The notes: generated by a model from the sequence alone, not told the origin. A DNA stretch of 41,647 nucleotides from Rhodobacterales bacterium (GCA_002746935.1 PDRW01000041.1:1-41647), one strand, 5' to 3'. Shown: positions 1 to 9,779, counted from the first letter of the stretch. Made by a program: numbers and translations.

Positions 1-21
1 GGCAGAAAGCGGGTTGGGCAT
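1..21 (-). CDS. Start of an unidentified gene, cut by the window edge
   Basis: Only the first seven codons are inside the window; they read MPNPLSA. The ATG is preceded on the minus strand by AGGAGG eight bases upstream, a strong ribosome binding site, so a real gene very probably begins here. It follows the enoyl-CoA hydratase on the same strand with an 81-base gap and could belong to the same catabolic operon. Seven residues are too few to name the product. Confidence 0.55.
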
Positions 22-102
22 GAACTGATCCTCCTGAACAGGATGAATCAGAAATCAGACCAAATGTGAACCCCGCGCGATTCAACGTAAGATGGAAGCA
101 CC

Positions 103-867
103 TCAGTCGAACTTCGCCGACCGCTTCTCGAGGAAGGCCTTCATGCCCTCCTGCTGGTCCCTGGTGCCGAACAGCCGGTGAAACATCTGCCGCTCCATAT
201 GCACACCCTCGGCGAGCGACATCTCTTCGGCGCGCATCACCATGTCGCGCGCGACCCGCACCACACGCGGGCTGTAGGCGGCGATCTGTTCCGCCGCTTC
301 CATCGCGGTCGACAGCACCGCGTCATCGGGCACCACGCGGGCGACGAGCCCGGCGGCCTTGGCCTCGGCCGCGCCCATCATCCGACCCGTAAGATGCAGA
401 TCCATCGACAGCGCCCGGCCGAGAAGCTTGGTCATCCGCTGGGTGCCGCCCATGCCGGCAATCACCCCGAGCTTGATCTCGGGCTGGCCGAATTTGGCCC
501 CCTCGCCGGCGATGGCGAAATCGCACATCTGCACCAGCTCGCAACCGCCGCCCAGCGCAAAGCCGTTGACCGCGGCGATCTTGGGGATGCGCACGGCGGT
601 GAACTCGTCCCAGCCGCGGAACATGTCGCGTTCGATCACCTGATCGGCCGTGAGATCGGCCATTTCAGCGATGTCGGCCCCGGCGGCGAAGGCGCGCTCG
701 GAGCCGGTGATGACCACCACATGCACACCCGGATCGCGGTCGAACCCACGGGTGGCATCGAGCAATTCGCCGAGCAGGGTGGAATTGAGCGCGTTCAGCG
801 CTTTCGGCCGGTTGAGGCGGATCAGCGCAACCGCGCCTGTCACCTCGGTCTTGATGGTCTCGTACAT
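103..867 (-). CDS. Enoyl-CoA hydratase (crotonase family)
   Basis: A 254-residue crotonase, the usual length for a soluble enoyl-CoA hydratase, which adds water to trans-2-enoyl-CoA in acyl-CoA or branched-chain amino acid breakdown. Visible signatures are IRLNRPKALNALN near residue 17, the oxyanion-hole AAGAD at 61-65, GGGCEL at 107-111 with catalytic Glu110, and GQPEIKLG with catalytic Glu130. Both acids of a true hydratase are present, so it is unlikely to be only an isomerase. The start has GAGGAG six bases upstream, and that site overlaps the stop codon of the thiolase gene, so the two are translationally coupled. The neighbours (thiolase, SDR, hydroxyisobutyrate enzymes) point to isoleucine/valine or short-chain acyl-CoA degradation; substrate preference is inferred. 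Confidence 0.93.
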   Translation of the reverse strand: MYETIKTEVTGAVALIRLNRPKALNALNSTLLGELLDATRGFDRDPGVHVVVITGSERAFAAGADIAEMADLTADQVIERDMFRGWDEFTAVRIPKIAAVNGFALGGGCELVQMCDFAIAGEGAKFGQPEIKLGVIAGMGGTQRMTKLLGRALSMDLHLTGRMMGAAEAKAAGLVARVVPDDAVLSTAMEAAEQIAAYSPRVVRVARDMVMRAEEMSLAEGVHMERQMFHRLFGTRDQQEGMKAFLEKRSAKFD

Positions 868-876
868 CTCTTCTCC

Positions 877-2085
877 TCACTTCATCCGTTCGACGGCCAT
901 CGCCACCGCTTCGCCGCCGCCAAGGCAGACGCTCGCGACACCGGTCCCGAGATCGTGGCGCCGGAGCGCGGCAAGCAGGGTGACCAGCACCCGCGCGCCG
1001 GAGGCACCGATCGGGTGGCCGAGCGCGCAGGCGCCGCCGTGGATATTGACCTTGTCGGCCGGAATGTCGAGATCCTGCATTGCCGCCATCGGCACCACCG
1101 CAAAGGCCTCGTTGATTTCGAACAGATCGACATCCTTCAGCGCCAGCCCGGTCTTGTCGGCGAGGTTGCGCATCGCCTGGATCGGCGCGGTGGGGAAGGC
1201 ATTGGCCGCATGGGCATGGCCGTCATGGCCGAGGATACGCGCCAGCGGCGTGAGCCCGCGCTTTTCGGCCTCGGAGGCGCGCATCATCACCAGCGCCGCC
1301 GCGCCGTCGGAGATCGACGAGGCATTGGCCGCGGTCACGGTGCCGTCGGGGGCAAAGGCGGGGCGCAGGGTCGGGATCCTGGCGATATCGGCCTTGCCTG
1401 GCTGTTCGTCGGTGTCGATCACCACGTCGCCGCGCCGGGTCTTGACGGTGACCGGCACGATTTCCCCGGCGAAAGCGCCCTCCTCGATCGCCGTCTTGGC
1501 CCGGGTCAGGCTGCGGATGGCAAATTCGTCCTGGGCCTCGCGGGTGAAGCCGTAGTCACGGGCGCAATCCTCGGCATAGGTGCCCATCAGACGGCCGGGT
1601 TCGTAGGCGTCTTCGAGCCCGTCGAAGAACATGTGGTCGAGCACCCGGCCATGGCCCATGCGCAGCCCGCCGCGGCCTTTCGGCAGCAGATAGGGGGCGT
1701 CGGTCATGCTTTCCATGCCGCCGGCGACCATCACATCTCCGGCGCCCGCGACCAGCAGGTCATGGGCGATCATCGCGGCTTTCATGCCGGAGCCGCACAT
1801 CTTGTTGACCGTGGTGGCGCGGGTCGAGGTGGCGAGCCCGGCATCGAGCAGCGCCTGACGCGCCGGCGCCTGACCGAGCCCGGCGGGCAACACGCAGCCC
1901 ATGAACACTTCGTTCACCGCGCCGTTCATCTCCTCGGCCCCGAGACCGCTGCGCTGCATCGCCCCGCCGATGGCCGTGGCGCCGAGTTTCACCGCGCCGA
2001 CGCCGGCAAACATGCCCTGGAACCCGCCCATCGCGGTGCGGGCCGCAGCAACAATCACGATCGGATCTGTCATTTCCTTGCTCAT
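877..2085 (-). CDS. Acetyl-CoA acyltransferase / thiolase
   Basis: A 402-residue thiolase that cleaves 3-ketoacyl-CoA with CoA, or runs the reverse condensation. The nucleophile is Cys97 in NKMCGSGMKAA, His357 lies in GHPIGASG, and the second acid/base Cys387 lies in CLGGGEA. The last motif is usually CxGGGxG; here the final Gly is Ala, a small deviation. I chose the start at 2085 because GGAG lies about eight bases upstream; an internal ATG at 2073 (MTDPIVIV) looks closer to family N-termini but has a badly placed ribosome site. The gene sits between an SDR and a hydratase, giving three consecutive beta-oxidation-type steps. Whether it acts on 2-methylacetoacetyl-CoA (isoleucine) or acetoacetyl-CoA cannot be read from sequence. 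Confidence 0.92.
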   Translation of the reverse strand: MSKEMTDPIVIVAAARTAMGGFQGMFAGVGAVKLGATAIGGAMQRSGLGAEEMNGAVNEVFMGCVLPAGLGQAPARQALLDAGLATSTRATTVNKMCGSGMKAAMIAHDLLVAGAGDVMVAGGMESMTDAPYLLPKGRGGLRMGHGRVLDHMFFDGLEDAYEPGRLMGTYAEDCARDYGFTREAQDEFAIRSLTRAKTAIEEGAFAGEIVPVTVKTRRGDVVIDTDEQPGKADIARIPTLRPAFAPDGTVTAANASSISDGAAALVMMRASEAEKRGLTPLARILGHDGHAHAANAFPTAPIQAMRNLADKTGLALKDVDLFEINEAFAVVPMAAMQDLDIPADKVNIHGGACALGHPIGASGARVLVTLLAALRRHDLGTGVASVCLGGGEAVAMAVERMK

Positions 2086-2099
2086 CCGGGTGTCTCCTG

Positions 2100-2867
<768 letters not shown>

Positions 2868-2890
2868 GAAAGCTCTCTCCCTGTTTTCTC

Positions 2891-2920
2891 GCCGGTCTTT
2901 ACCGGTCTTTGCCGGCCTGT
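2891..2920. promoter_or_regulatory. Three 10-bp direct repeats in a divergent promoter
   Basis: Three consecutive 10-base units read GCCGGTCTTT, ACCGGTCTTT and GCCGGCCTGT. They lie in the 132-base gap between the SDR gene and the AraC-type regulator. Ten-base phasing would put each unit on the same face of the helix, as expected for half-sites of an AraC-family activator. The repeat is seen directly; the binding role is inferred. Confidence 0.45.
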
Positions 2921-2999
2921 CGCCGGACGGCGCCGCGCTATTCTGCGAGGCCGGTCTGTCGCAAACAATGACGACAAGGGGCTTTATTTCTGAGCGCTG

Positions 3000-3995
3000 A
3001 TGCCACAGATTGGCGCCATGGAACGGCGCGCCATTACTCCGGGATTCGTCAAGGACGCGCTCGCCTGCCTCGCCGGTGCCGGGGTCAGCGAGGCCGAGGT
3101 GCTCGCCCGCGCCGGGCTGCCGGAAGACATCACCGCGCCGCTCACCGGCTCCCAGTTCGGCCGGCTCTGGGGGGCGATCGCGCGCGAGATCGACGACGAG
3201 TTTTTCGGCCTCTCCGCCCAGCCGATGCGCCCCGGCTCCTTTGCGCTGCTGGTGCATGCGGTGCTGCACACCCGCAATCTCGATCAGGCCCTGCGGCGGG
3301 CGATCCTGTTCATGCGGATCGCGATCGACGAGCCCCATGGCACCCTCACCACCGAAAACGGCGAGGCGCGGATCGTGCTGCACGACACCTCCGGCGCGCG
3401 TTCCGCCTTCGCCTACCGGACCTATTGGCTGATCCTGATGGGGGTGGCGAGCTGGCTGGTGGGGCGGCAGATCCCGCTGAGGCGGCTGGAGTTTTCCAGC
3501 CCGCCGCCGGAGCGCCTTGCCGAATACAGCCAGTTCTTCGACGCCCCGGCAAAATACGACCGCGAGACCACCTTCCTCGCCTTCAACGCCACGGCGCTGC
3601 GCTGGCCGGTGGTGCGCAGCGAAAAATCGGTGCGGTCCTTCCTGCGCAAGGCGCCCGGCAATATCGTGGTGCGCTACCGCCAGGAACACGGGCTGATCCT
3701 GCAGATCCGCGAACAGCTCCTCGCCACCCCGCCCGAAGACTGGCCCGGCTGCGAGCAGATCGCCCATGGGCTTCACATGTCTTCGGCCACCCTGCGCCGG
3801 CGGCTGGCCGCCGAGGGGCAGTCGATCGGCGAGATCAAGGACAGCATCCGCCAGGTCCGCGCCGGGCAGTTGCTGGCCGACGACCGTTATACCATCTCCG
3901 AGATCGCCGCGGAGCTCGGCTACAGCGAGCCTTCGGCCTTTCACCGCGCCTACCGCAAATGGACCGGCAAGACCCCGCGGGGCAAGGCGCATTGA
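3000..3995 (+). CDS. AraC-family transcriptional regulator
   Basis: A 331-residue regulator. The first ~200 residues resemble the arabinose-binding-like domain of the OruR/ArgR/PhbR group of AraC proteins (RAGLPED, FGLSAQPMRPGSFALL). The last ~85 residues form the double helix-turn-helix, with IAHGLHMSSATLRRRLAAEG as the first motif and ISEIAAELGYSEPSAFHRAY as the second. An alternative start at 3018 (MERRAITPGF) is equally plausible because neither ATG has a clear Shine-Dalgarno. Its divergent position relative to the SDR-thiolase-hydratase operon, with phased repeats between, suggests it controls that operon and perhaps the two hydroxyisobutyrate genes downstream. The ligand is unknown. Confidence 0.9.
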   Translation: MPQIGAMERRAITPGFVKDALACLAGAGVSEAEVLARAGLPEDITAPLTGSQFGRLWGAIAREIDDEFFGLSAQPMRPGSFALLVHAVLHTRNLDQALRRAILFMRIAIDEPHGTLTTENGEARIVLHDTSGARSAFAYRTYWLILMGVASWLVGRQIPLRRLEFSSPPPERLAEYSQFFDAPAKYDRETTFLAFNATALRWPVVRSEKSVRSFLRKAPGNIVVRYRQEHGLILQIREQLLATPPEDWPGCEQIAHGLHMSSATLRRRLAAEGQSIGEIKDSIRQVRAGQLLADDRYTISEIAAELGYSEPSAFHRAYRKWTGKTPRGKAH

Positions 3996-4190
3996 GCGGG
4001 CGATTGGTGGCAGCGGGCGGACGCAGCGGGCGGACAATGGGTCCGGTTGATTTTTCGCACAGGTTTTTGGAGCGGATGGGTCACTGACCGGCGCCGGGAA
4101 CCTTGGCACAAATACGCTCCGGCCCGAACCGGCGTTCGGGCATGACGCTGCCGGGCACGACGCTGCCGGCATGACACTGGGGAACGAAAC

Positions 4191-5225
4191 ATGGGCGACA
4201 TCGACATCCGCATGGCGGGCCGCGCCGGCCGCATCACCCTTACCCGCGAACGCGCGCTGAACGCGCTGTCTTACGACATGTGCCTGAAGGTCGATGCCGC
4301 ACTGGCCGAATGGGCCGATGACCCCAGGGTCGCGCTGGTGGTGATCGACGCCCTCGGCGAGCGCGCCTTCTGCGCCGGTGGCGATATTCAGGAACTCTAC
4401 GAGACCGGCACGAAGGGCGATTTCGCTTACGGGCGCAAGTTCTGGGCCGACGAATACCGGATGAACGACCGCATCGCCGAATACCCCAAGCCGGTGGTGA
4501 GCCTGATGCAGGGGTTCACCATGGGCGGCGGCGTCGGTCTTGGCTGCCACGCCTCGCACCGGGTGGTCTGCGAGACCAGCAAGATGTCGATGCCGGAGGT
4601 GGCCATCGGCCTCGTGCCCGACGTTGGCGGCACCGCCCTGCTCGCCCGCGCGCCGGGGCATCTCGGCGAATATCTCGCCACCACGGCGGCGCGGATGGGC
4701 CCGGGCGACGCGATCCATGCGGGCTTCGCCGACAGCTTCGTGCCGCAAGACCGCTGGCCCGCCCTGATCGAGACGCTGGAGACCACCGGCGATGCGGGCG
4801 CCGTCGCCGAAATGGCCGAGACCCCGCCGGAGGGCACCTTCAAGGCCGCGCAAGGCGGGATCGACGCGCTGTTTGCCGGCACCGCCACCGAAATCGAAGC
4901 GGCGCTGGCCGCTGCCGGCGGCGCGCTCGCCGAAAGCGCCCTGAAGGGCTTCGGTGAAGGCTCGCCGCTCTCCGTCGCCTGCACCCTGGCCAACATCCGC
5001 GCCGTGCGCGCCGCCGGCGGCGGTATCCGCGAGGCCCTCACCCGCGAATTCCGCTTCACCTGGCGTTCCGCCGAAAAAGGTGATTTCCTTGAGGGGATCC
5101 GCGCCAAGGTGATCGACAAGGACGGCGCGCCGCACTGGCAGCATGCGGGTCTTGCGGATGTGACCGAAACGGAGGTGGCGGCGATGCTGGCACCGCTCGG
5201 CGGCAACGAACTCGAACTGCCCTGA
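4191..5225 (+). CDS. 3-hydroxyisobutyryl-CoA hydrolase
   Basis: A 344-residue crotonase-fold protein, longer than hydratases and of the usual length for HIBCH, which releases 3-hydroxyisobutyrate from its CoA ester in valine breakdown. It shows AFCAGGDI at 59-66, FTMGGGVGLG at 109-118, Glu136 in MPEVAIGL and Asp144 in VPDVGG, the acidic pair typical of the hydrolase. The extended C-terminal part ending in a conserved-looking WRSAEKGDFLEGIRA region also fits HIBCH rather than a hydratase. GGGGAA lies about six bases before the ATG. The next gene encodes the dehydrogenase that uses its product, which supports the assignment. Confidence 0.92.
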   Translation: MGDIDIRMAGRAGRITLTRERALNALSYDMCLKVDAALAEWADDPRVALVVIDALGERAFCAGGDIQELYETGTKGDFAYGRKFWADEYRMNDRIAEYPKPVVSLMQGFTMGGGVGLGCHASHRVVCETSKMSMPEVAIGLVPDVGGTALLARAPGHLGEYLATTAARMGPGDAIHAGFADSFVPQDRWPALIETLETTGDAGAVAEMAETPPEGTFKAAQGGIDALFAGTATEIEAALAAAGGALAESALKGFGEGSPLSVACTLANIRAVRAAGGGIREALTREFRFTWRSAEKGDFLEGIRAKVIDKDGAPHWQHAGLADVTETEVAAMLAPLGGNELELP

Positions 5226-5311
5226 ACCCTCTGCCGGGCCCCGGGTCGGGGTGCCGGCGGGTGCTTCGGGCAAAGCATGAACGCCCCTCGGGGGCGACAG
5301 GGAGGAAGACC

Positions 5312-6187
5312 ATGAAAATCGGATTTATCGGACTGGGCAACATGGGCGCGCCGATGGCGGCCAATCTCGCCGCGGCGGGCCATGAGGTGGCGGGCTTCGA
5401 CCTCGCCGCCCCCTGCCCCGAAGGCGTCAGCAAGGCCGCTTCCGGTGCCGAAGCCGCCAGGGGCGCCGAGGTGGTGATCACCATGCTGCCCAACGGCCAG
5501 ATCCTGCGCGCGGTCGCCAGGGAGCTGATCCCGGCGATGGCCAAGGGCGCGGTGCTCTGCGATTGCTCGACGGTGGACGTGGAAAGCGCCCGCGACGTGG
5601 CCGCCGAAGCCGAAGCCGCCGGGCTCGCGGCGATCGACGCCCCGGTTTCGGGCGGCATCGGCGGCGCCGCCGGGGGCACGCTCACCTTCATGGTCGGCGG
5701 CACAGAGGCGGCCGTGGCCACGGTCCGGCCGCTGTTCGACATCATGGGCTCCAAGGCGGTGCATTGCGGCGAGGCCGGCGCCGGCCAGGCCGCCAAGATC
5801 TGCAACAACATGATCCTCGGCATCACCATGATCGGCACCTGCGAGGCCTTTGCGCTCGCCGACAAGCTCGGCCTCGACCGCGCCCGGCTGTTTGACGTGG
5901 TTTCGACCTCGTCGGGCCAGAGCTGGTCGACCACCGCCTATTGCCCGGCCCCGGGCGTCGGCCCGACCTCGCCCGCCGACAACGATTACCAGCCCGGCTT
6001 CGCCGCCGAACTGATGCTGAAAGACCTGCTGCTGTCGCAGGCGGCCGCCGAGATGGCCGATGCCGACACCCCGCTTGGCCAGCTGGCGACCGGGCTCTAT
6101 CGCCAGTTCGTCGAGGACGAAGACGGCCGCGGGCGCGACTTCTCGGCCATGCTGCCGCGCTTCGCCGCCCGCGGGCGAAACGCCTGA
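5312..6187 (+). CDS. mmsB: 3-hydroxyisobutyrate dehydrogenase
   Basis: A 291-residue beta-hydroxyacid dehydrogenase that oxidises 3-hydroxyisobutyrate to methylmalonate semialdehyde. It starts directly on the Rossmann motif GLGNMG at 7-12, with Asp30 suggesting NAD use. It carries the substrate-binding DAPVSGG at 109-115 and catalytic Lys162 in GQAAKICNNM. The start at 5312 is fixed by GGGAGGAAG upstream; the frame is open further back but has no family-like sequence. It follows the hydrolase by 86 bases and completes two successive valine-degradation steps. The next enzyme, methylmalonate-semialdehyde dehydrogenase, is not in the window. A 9-bp inverted repeat at 6227-6249 follows the stop but lacks a clear T tract. 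Confidence 0.95.
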   Translation: MKIGFIGLGNMGAPMAANLAAAGHEVAGFDLAAPCPEGVSKAASGAEAARGAEVVITMLPNGQILRAVARELIPAMAKGAVLCDCSTVDVESARDVAAEAEAAGLAAIDAPVSGGIGGAAGGTLTFMVGGTEAAVATVRPLFDIMGSKAVHCGEAGAGQAAKICNNMILGITMIGTCEAFALADKLGLDRARLFDVVSTSSGQSWSTTAYCPAPGVGPTSPADNDYQPGFAAELMLKDLLLSQAAAEMADADTPLGQLATGLYRQFVEDEDGRGRDFSAMLPRFAARGRNA

Positions 6188-6349
6188 GGCACTGTTCCGG
6201 GGCCGGGCCGGAAACGGCTTTGGCCCCGCGGGACGTTCTGCGTCCCGCGCTATCATGGCCGGGGGGCGCTTCGGTCCCGCCATTTCTCAGCGGATGGGGC
6301 GCCTGCCGCCCCATCCCCGAAGAGCCTCCTCCAGACACAGGAGCCGCCC

Positions 6350-6949
6350 ATGGCCGCAGAAACACCCCCCGAAAACACCGCCGAAAAACCGATCAGCCGC
6401 TACCCTCTCCCCGATCTCAACGCCCTGCCCGACGATCTCAGGGCCGCGATCCTCGAGGTTCAGGAGAAAACCGGCTTCGTGCCCAATGTCTTCCTGACCC
6501 TCGCCCACCGGCCCGAGGAACTGCGCGCCTTCCTCGCCTATCACGACGCGCTGATGCTGCGCGACAGCGGCCTCAGCATCGTCGAGAAGGAAATGATCGT
6601 CGTCGCCACCTCCAACGACAACGGCTGCCAGTATTGCGTGATCGCCCATGGCGCCATCCTGCGGGTCCGCGCCAAAAACCCGCTGATCGCCGATCAGGTG
6701 GCGATCAACCACCGCAAGGCCGACATCCCGCCGCGGCAGAAGGCAATGCTCGACTTCGCGCTGAAGGTCTCGCGCAATTCCCGCGCGGTCTCGGAGGAGG
6801 ATTTCGACGCCCTGCGTCCGCATGGCTTCTCCGACGAAGACATCTGGGACATCGCCGCCATCACCGCGTTTTTCGGCCTGTCGAACCGGATGGCCAACGT
6901 CACCTCGATGCGCCCGAACGACGAATTCTACCAGCTCGGCCGCGGATAG
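6350..6949 (+). CDS. AhpD-like peroxidase-related protein (carboxymuconolactone decarboxylase fold)
   Basis: A 199-residue member of the CMD/AhpD superfamily, of the 'uncharacterised peroxidase-related enzyme' type. Residues 79-100 carry EKEMIVVATS and then CQYCVIAHG, giving the CxxC...H redox triad (Cys93, Cys96, His100) with Glu81 as the likely proton-relay partner. Relatives reduce hydroperoxides or act as disulfide reductases. The start has AGGAG seven bases upstream. It stands alone between the valine genes and a membrane protein, so context gives no substrate. The family call is strong and the physiological role is unknown. Confidence 0.88.
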   Translation: MAAETPPENTAEKPISRYPLPDLNALPDDLRAAILEVQEKTGFVPNVFLTLAHRPEELRAFLAYHDALMLRDSGLSIVEKEMIVVATSNDNGCQYCVIAHGAILRVRAKNPLIADQVAINHRKADIPPRQKAMLDFALKVSRNSRAVSEEDFDALRPHGFSDEDIWDIAAITAFFGLSNRMANVTSMRPNDEFYQLGRG

Positions 6950-7048
6950 GACAAAACCGCCGCGCCGGAGCAACCCGGGCCAACTTTCGCCATCTTCCAA
7001 GGGTATACGGGCAGGGAACACTCAACCAGCGCGTTGTGGAGCCCCCGG

Positions 7049-7729
7049 ATGTCCAACACCGATTTTCAGGCACGGCTACAGCGGATCAGCGGCCACGCGA
7101 CCCAATCGCCAGACATGCCGGGCGCAGACCATGCGGGCAAACTCCGCCCTCAGCAACCGAACTACGGCCGGGCGGGTATCGGCGGTGCAATAATGATGTT
7201 CGGTGTTCAGGTGATGAAATACGCCAACCACCATTATGAATCGGTCCGGGACACCGGCGGGATCGCGGTCACGGCCGCAATCGGCATTGCCGGATTTGCG
7301 GTGACACTGGCCGGACTCATATGGATATTCCGCGCAGTTTCCCAACTGACGGCGGCAGACCAGAACGCCGTGCCAAACGCCGTACCGGTCGCAACACCGC
7401 GACGCCCCTCGACGGGGGCGCGTGTCTTTTTCTCGCTGCTCGGTTTGGTCCTGGGCGGGCTGGCATCCTTATACATGTTTCTGGCGGCGGCAGCGCGGTT
7501 TGTCGAAACCGACGCCGCCCAGAGATTTTCGGACGGCGCCGCTTTTATTGCGGTGTTTCTCGCCTTCCTGTCCTTGATATTCTGGTTCGTGGGGCTCTTG
7601 TTGCCCGGCCGCGCATTGTGGCGGGTACCGGTCTACTTCTTCTGCGGCGGTGCGTTCACCTATGCCGCGTTCCGGATCCTGAGGATAAACGTACTGGAAT
7701 GGCCGCAATTCGTCGCCGTGTTGCAGTGA
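7049..7729 (+). CDS. Hypothetical membrane protein with four hydrophobic segments
   Basis: I do not recognise a named family. The product is 226 residues. It has a polar N-terminal ~45 residues beginning MSNTDFQARLQRISG, a start pattern I associate with small conserved Rhodobacterales membrane proteins. Hydrophobic stretches follow at about 68-92, 122-148, 161-184 and 189-208. A Pro/Ala-rich soluble loop separates the first two. ATG 7049 has GGAG eight bases upstream; a TTG five codons earlier is less likely. GC content falls noticeably below that of its neighbours here (runs such as AATAATGATGTTCGG), which could indicate a more recently acquired or weakly constrained gene. Confidence 0.68.
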   Translation: MSNTDFQARLQRISGHATQSPDMPGADHAGKLRPQQPNYGRAGIGGAIMMFGVQVMKYANHHYESVRDTGGIAVTAAIGIAGFAVTLAGLIWIFRAVSQLTAADQNAVPNAVPVATPRRPSTGARVFFSLLGLVLGGLASLYMFLAAAARFVETDAAQRFSDGAAFIAVFLAFLSLIFWFVGLLLPGRALWRVPVYFFCGGAFTYAAFRILRINVLEWPQFVAVLQ

Positions 7730-7936
7730 CGGGCACGGGCAAATCCTGCACCATCGCAAGGAAAGCGGCCCGCGAACAACCGGATCAACGCCCCGGGCGC
7801 CGATCACTGATCGAGGCGCAAGGCGCAGCGCCCACGGCTCGCCAATAGCTTGCCCGCCAGCTCTGCAAGCCACGCCGTTCTGCAAGCCACACCGGGCGAA
7901 ATCGAACGCGTTCAGGTGATTGTTCTGGATGTAAAA

Positions 7937-8012
7937 TGGTGCCCCCAGAGAGACTCGAACTCCCGACCCTCTGATTACAAATCAGATGCTCTACCAGCTG
8001 AGCTATAGGGGC
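7937..8012 (-). tRNA. tRNA-Thr (anticodon TGT)
   Basis: A 76-base cloverleaf on the minus strand. The acceptor GCCCCTA pairs with TGGGGGC (one G-U pair), followed by discriminator A and an encoded CCA. The anticodon stem TCTGA/TCAGA closes the loop TTTGTAA, giving anticodon TGT for threonine ACA codons. The T arm contains GTTCGAGTC. Confidence 0.96.
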
Positions 8013-8048
8013 GCCTGAGCAGGCATAGGCATTCCCGCGGCGGCATTC

Positions 8049-8110
8049 AAGTCACTTGCTTACGCGGGCAAGTCACTTGCTCACGCGGGCACGTCACTTG
8101 CTCGTCCGCG
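8049..8110. repeat. 21-bp tandem repeat, three copies, spanning a stop codon
   Basis: Units begin at 8049, 8070 and 8091 and share GTCACTTGCT and CGCGGGC. Read on the minus strand, each unit contains AGCAAGTGA, the Ser-Lys-stop end of the permease gene. The last codons of that gene therefore exist three times in a row, and only the first copy read on the minus strand (8091-8110) is translated. Confidence 0.9.
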
Positions 8111-9779
8111 CCGCGAGCGCCACCGCGAGCAAGCCGACGGCGATGACCAGCATGGCCGCGGGGGCCGCCTGGCCGATCTGTTCGAGAGATGCCTTCTCAT
8201 AGACCCGGGTCGCGAGGGTGTTGTAGTTGAACGGCCGCAGCAGCAGGGTCGCGGGAAGCTCCTTGACGCTGTCGACGAAGACCAGGAGCAGCGCGGTGCC
8301 GACCGAGCCCTTGATGAGCGGCACATAGACCGCGCGCAGCGCCCCGCCCGCGGTGCGCCCGAGCGAACGGGCAGCGAGCGGCAGCGAGGGCGGCACCCGG
8401 TCGAGGGCGCTTTCGACCGCCCCCTGGGCAATGGCGAAGAACCGCACCGCATAGGCATAGACCACCGCAAAGGCGGTGCCGGTCAGGATCAGCCCCGGAT
8501 CCCAGCCGGTCAGCGACCAGATTGTATCGGCAATGGCGTTGTCGGCGGCGGCGAGCGGGATCAGGATGCCCACCCCCAGCACCGCGCCCGGGGCCGCGTA
8601 GCCGAGCGTGGTGACCGGCACGATCCGCTTGGCGAGACGCGAGGCGGTGAGCTTCACGCCGTAGCTCAGGAACAGCGCCGCCGCGACGGTCACCACCGCC
8701 GCCGCGCCCCCGACCACGAGGGTGTTGCGCAGGGCCGCGCCCAGACCGGGCGCCAGCCAGCCCTCCCGATTGACCACCGCATGCCAGCCGATCACCGCCA
8801 CCGGCAGCACGAAGCCCACGGCAAAGGGCAGCGTGCAGAGCGCGGTGGCGAGCCAGGCGGGCCAGCCGGTGAGGCGGATGGTCTCGACCGGGCGGCTCTG
8901 GCGGGCCGACCGGTAGAACCGGCTGCGCGAGCGCGACGCCTTTTCGAGCCCCACCAGCAGCAGCACCAGCCCCAGGATCACCAGCGCGAGCTGCGCCGCC
9001 CCCCCGGCATTGCCGAGCTCCAGCCAGGTGGTGAAGATGCCGGTGGTGAGCGTCTGCACGGCAAAGAACTCGACCACCCCGAAATCGGCCACGGTCTCCA
9101 TCATCACCAGCGCCGTACCCGCGACGATGGCCGGACGGGCGAGCGGCAGCCCCACCCGCCAGAACCGGGCCAGCGGCCCGGCGCCAAGCGCGCGGGCAAC
9201 CTCGTAGATACCGCCGGATTGTTCGCGGAAGGCGGCGCGGGCGATCAGGTAGACATAAGGGTTGAGCGCCGCCGCCAGCACCACGATCGCCGCCCAGCGC
9301 GAGCGGATCTCGGGAAACCAGTAGTCCCGCGCGCTTTCCCAGCCGAACAGCGCCCGCAGGCCGGTCTGCACCGGGCCGGGATATTCGAGAAAATCCACCA
9401 GCGCATAGGCGCCCACATAGGCCGGAATCGCCAGCGGAAACAGCAACAGCCATTCGAGCCAGCGCGAACCCGGAAAGCGGTACATGGCAATGTACCAGGC
9501 GCTCCCCGTCCCCACCATGGCCGAGATCAGCGCGACAAACCCGGCGAGGATCAGGGTATTGGTGAGGTAGCGCGGCAGCACCGTCGCGGCGAGATGCGGC
9601 CAGACATTGTCGGCGGGGTTCAGCGCCAGCCACAGGATCGCCGCCAGCGGCGCGACCACCACAAGCCCGATCGCCGCCGCCCCGGCGGACCAGGGCGACC
9701 AGCGCAGCCGGGCCACCCGGGACAACGCGCGGCGGATACCGGCATGGCCGGGGGGAACATGAGCGTTTTCGTCGGTCAT
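8094..9779 (-). CDS. Iron(III)-type ABC transporter permease, fused two-domain (FbpB/SfuB-like)
   Basis: A 561-residue inner-membrane permease with about twelve hydrophobic segments arranged as two homologous halves. Each half carries an EAA-type loop for the ATPase: EVARALGAGPLARFWRVGLP in the first and AARSLGRTAGGALRAVYVPL in the second. This duplicated layout is typical of ferric-iron permeases of the FbpB/SfuB/AfuB group (thiamine permeases are similar). No periplasmic binding protein or ATPase gene is next to it, so it is an orphan here and must find partners elsewhere. The start MTDENAH is an ATG with a weak upstream site. The neighbouring imelysin operon and ferritin favour iron over thiamine, but that is inference. 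Confidence 0.85.
   Translation of the reverse strand: MTDENAHVPPGHAGIRRALSRVARLRWSPWSAGAAAIGLVVVAPLAAILWLALNPADNVWPHLAATVLPRYLTNTLILAGFVALISAMVGTGSAWYIAMYRFPGSRWLEWLLLFPLAIPAYVGAYALVDFLEYPGPVQTGLRALFGWESARDYWFPEIRSRWAAIVVLAAALNPYVYLIARAAFREQSGGIYEVARALGAGPLARFWRVGLPLARPAIVAGTALVMMETVADFGVVEFFAVQTLTTGIFTTWLELGNAGGAAQLALVILGLVLLLVGLEKASRSRSRFYRSARQSRPVETIRLTGWPAWLATALCTLPFAVGFVLPVAVIGWHAVVNREGWLAPGLGAALRNTLVVGGAAAVVTVAAALFLSYGVKLTASRLAKRIVPVTTLGYAAPGAVLGVGILIPLAAADNAIADTIWSLTGWDPGLILTGTAFAVVYAYAVRFFAIAQGAVESALDRVPPSLPLAARSLGRTAGGALRAVYVPLIKGSVGTALLLVFVDSVKELPATLLLRPFNYNTLATRVYEKASLEQIGQAAPAAMLVIAVGLLAVALAARTSK

Noticed and set aside
6227-6249. Hairpin CGCGGGACG-TTCTG-CGTCCCGCG after mmsB as a terminator
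   Set aside because: The stem is perfect but is followed by CTATCATGG with no T tract, so terminator function is not supported.
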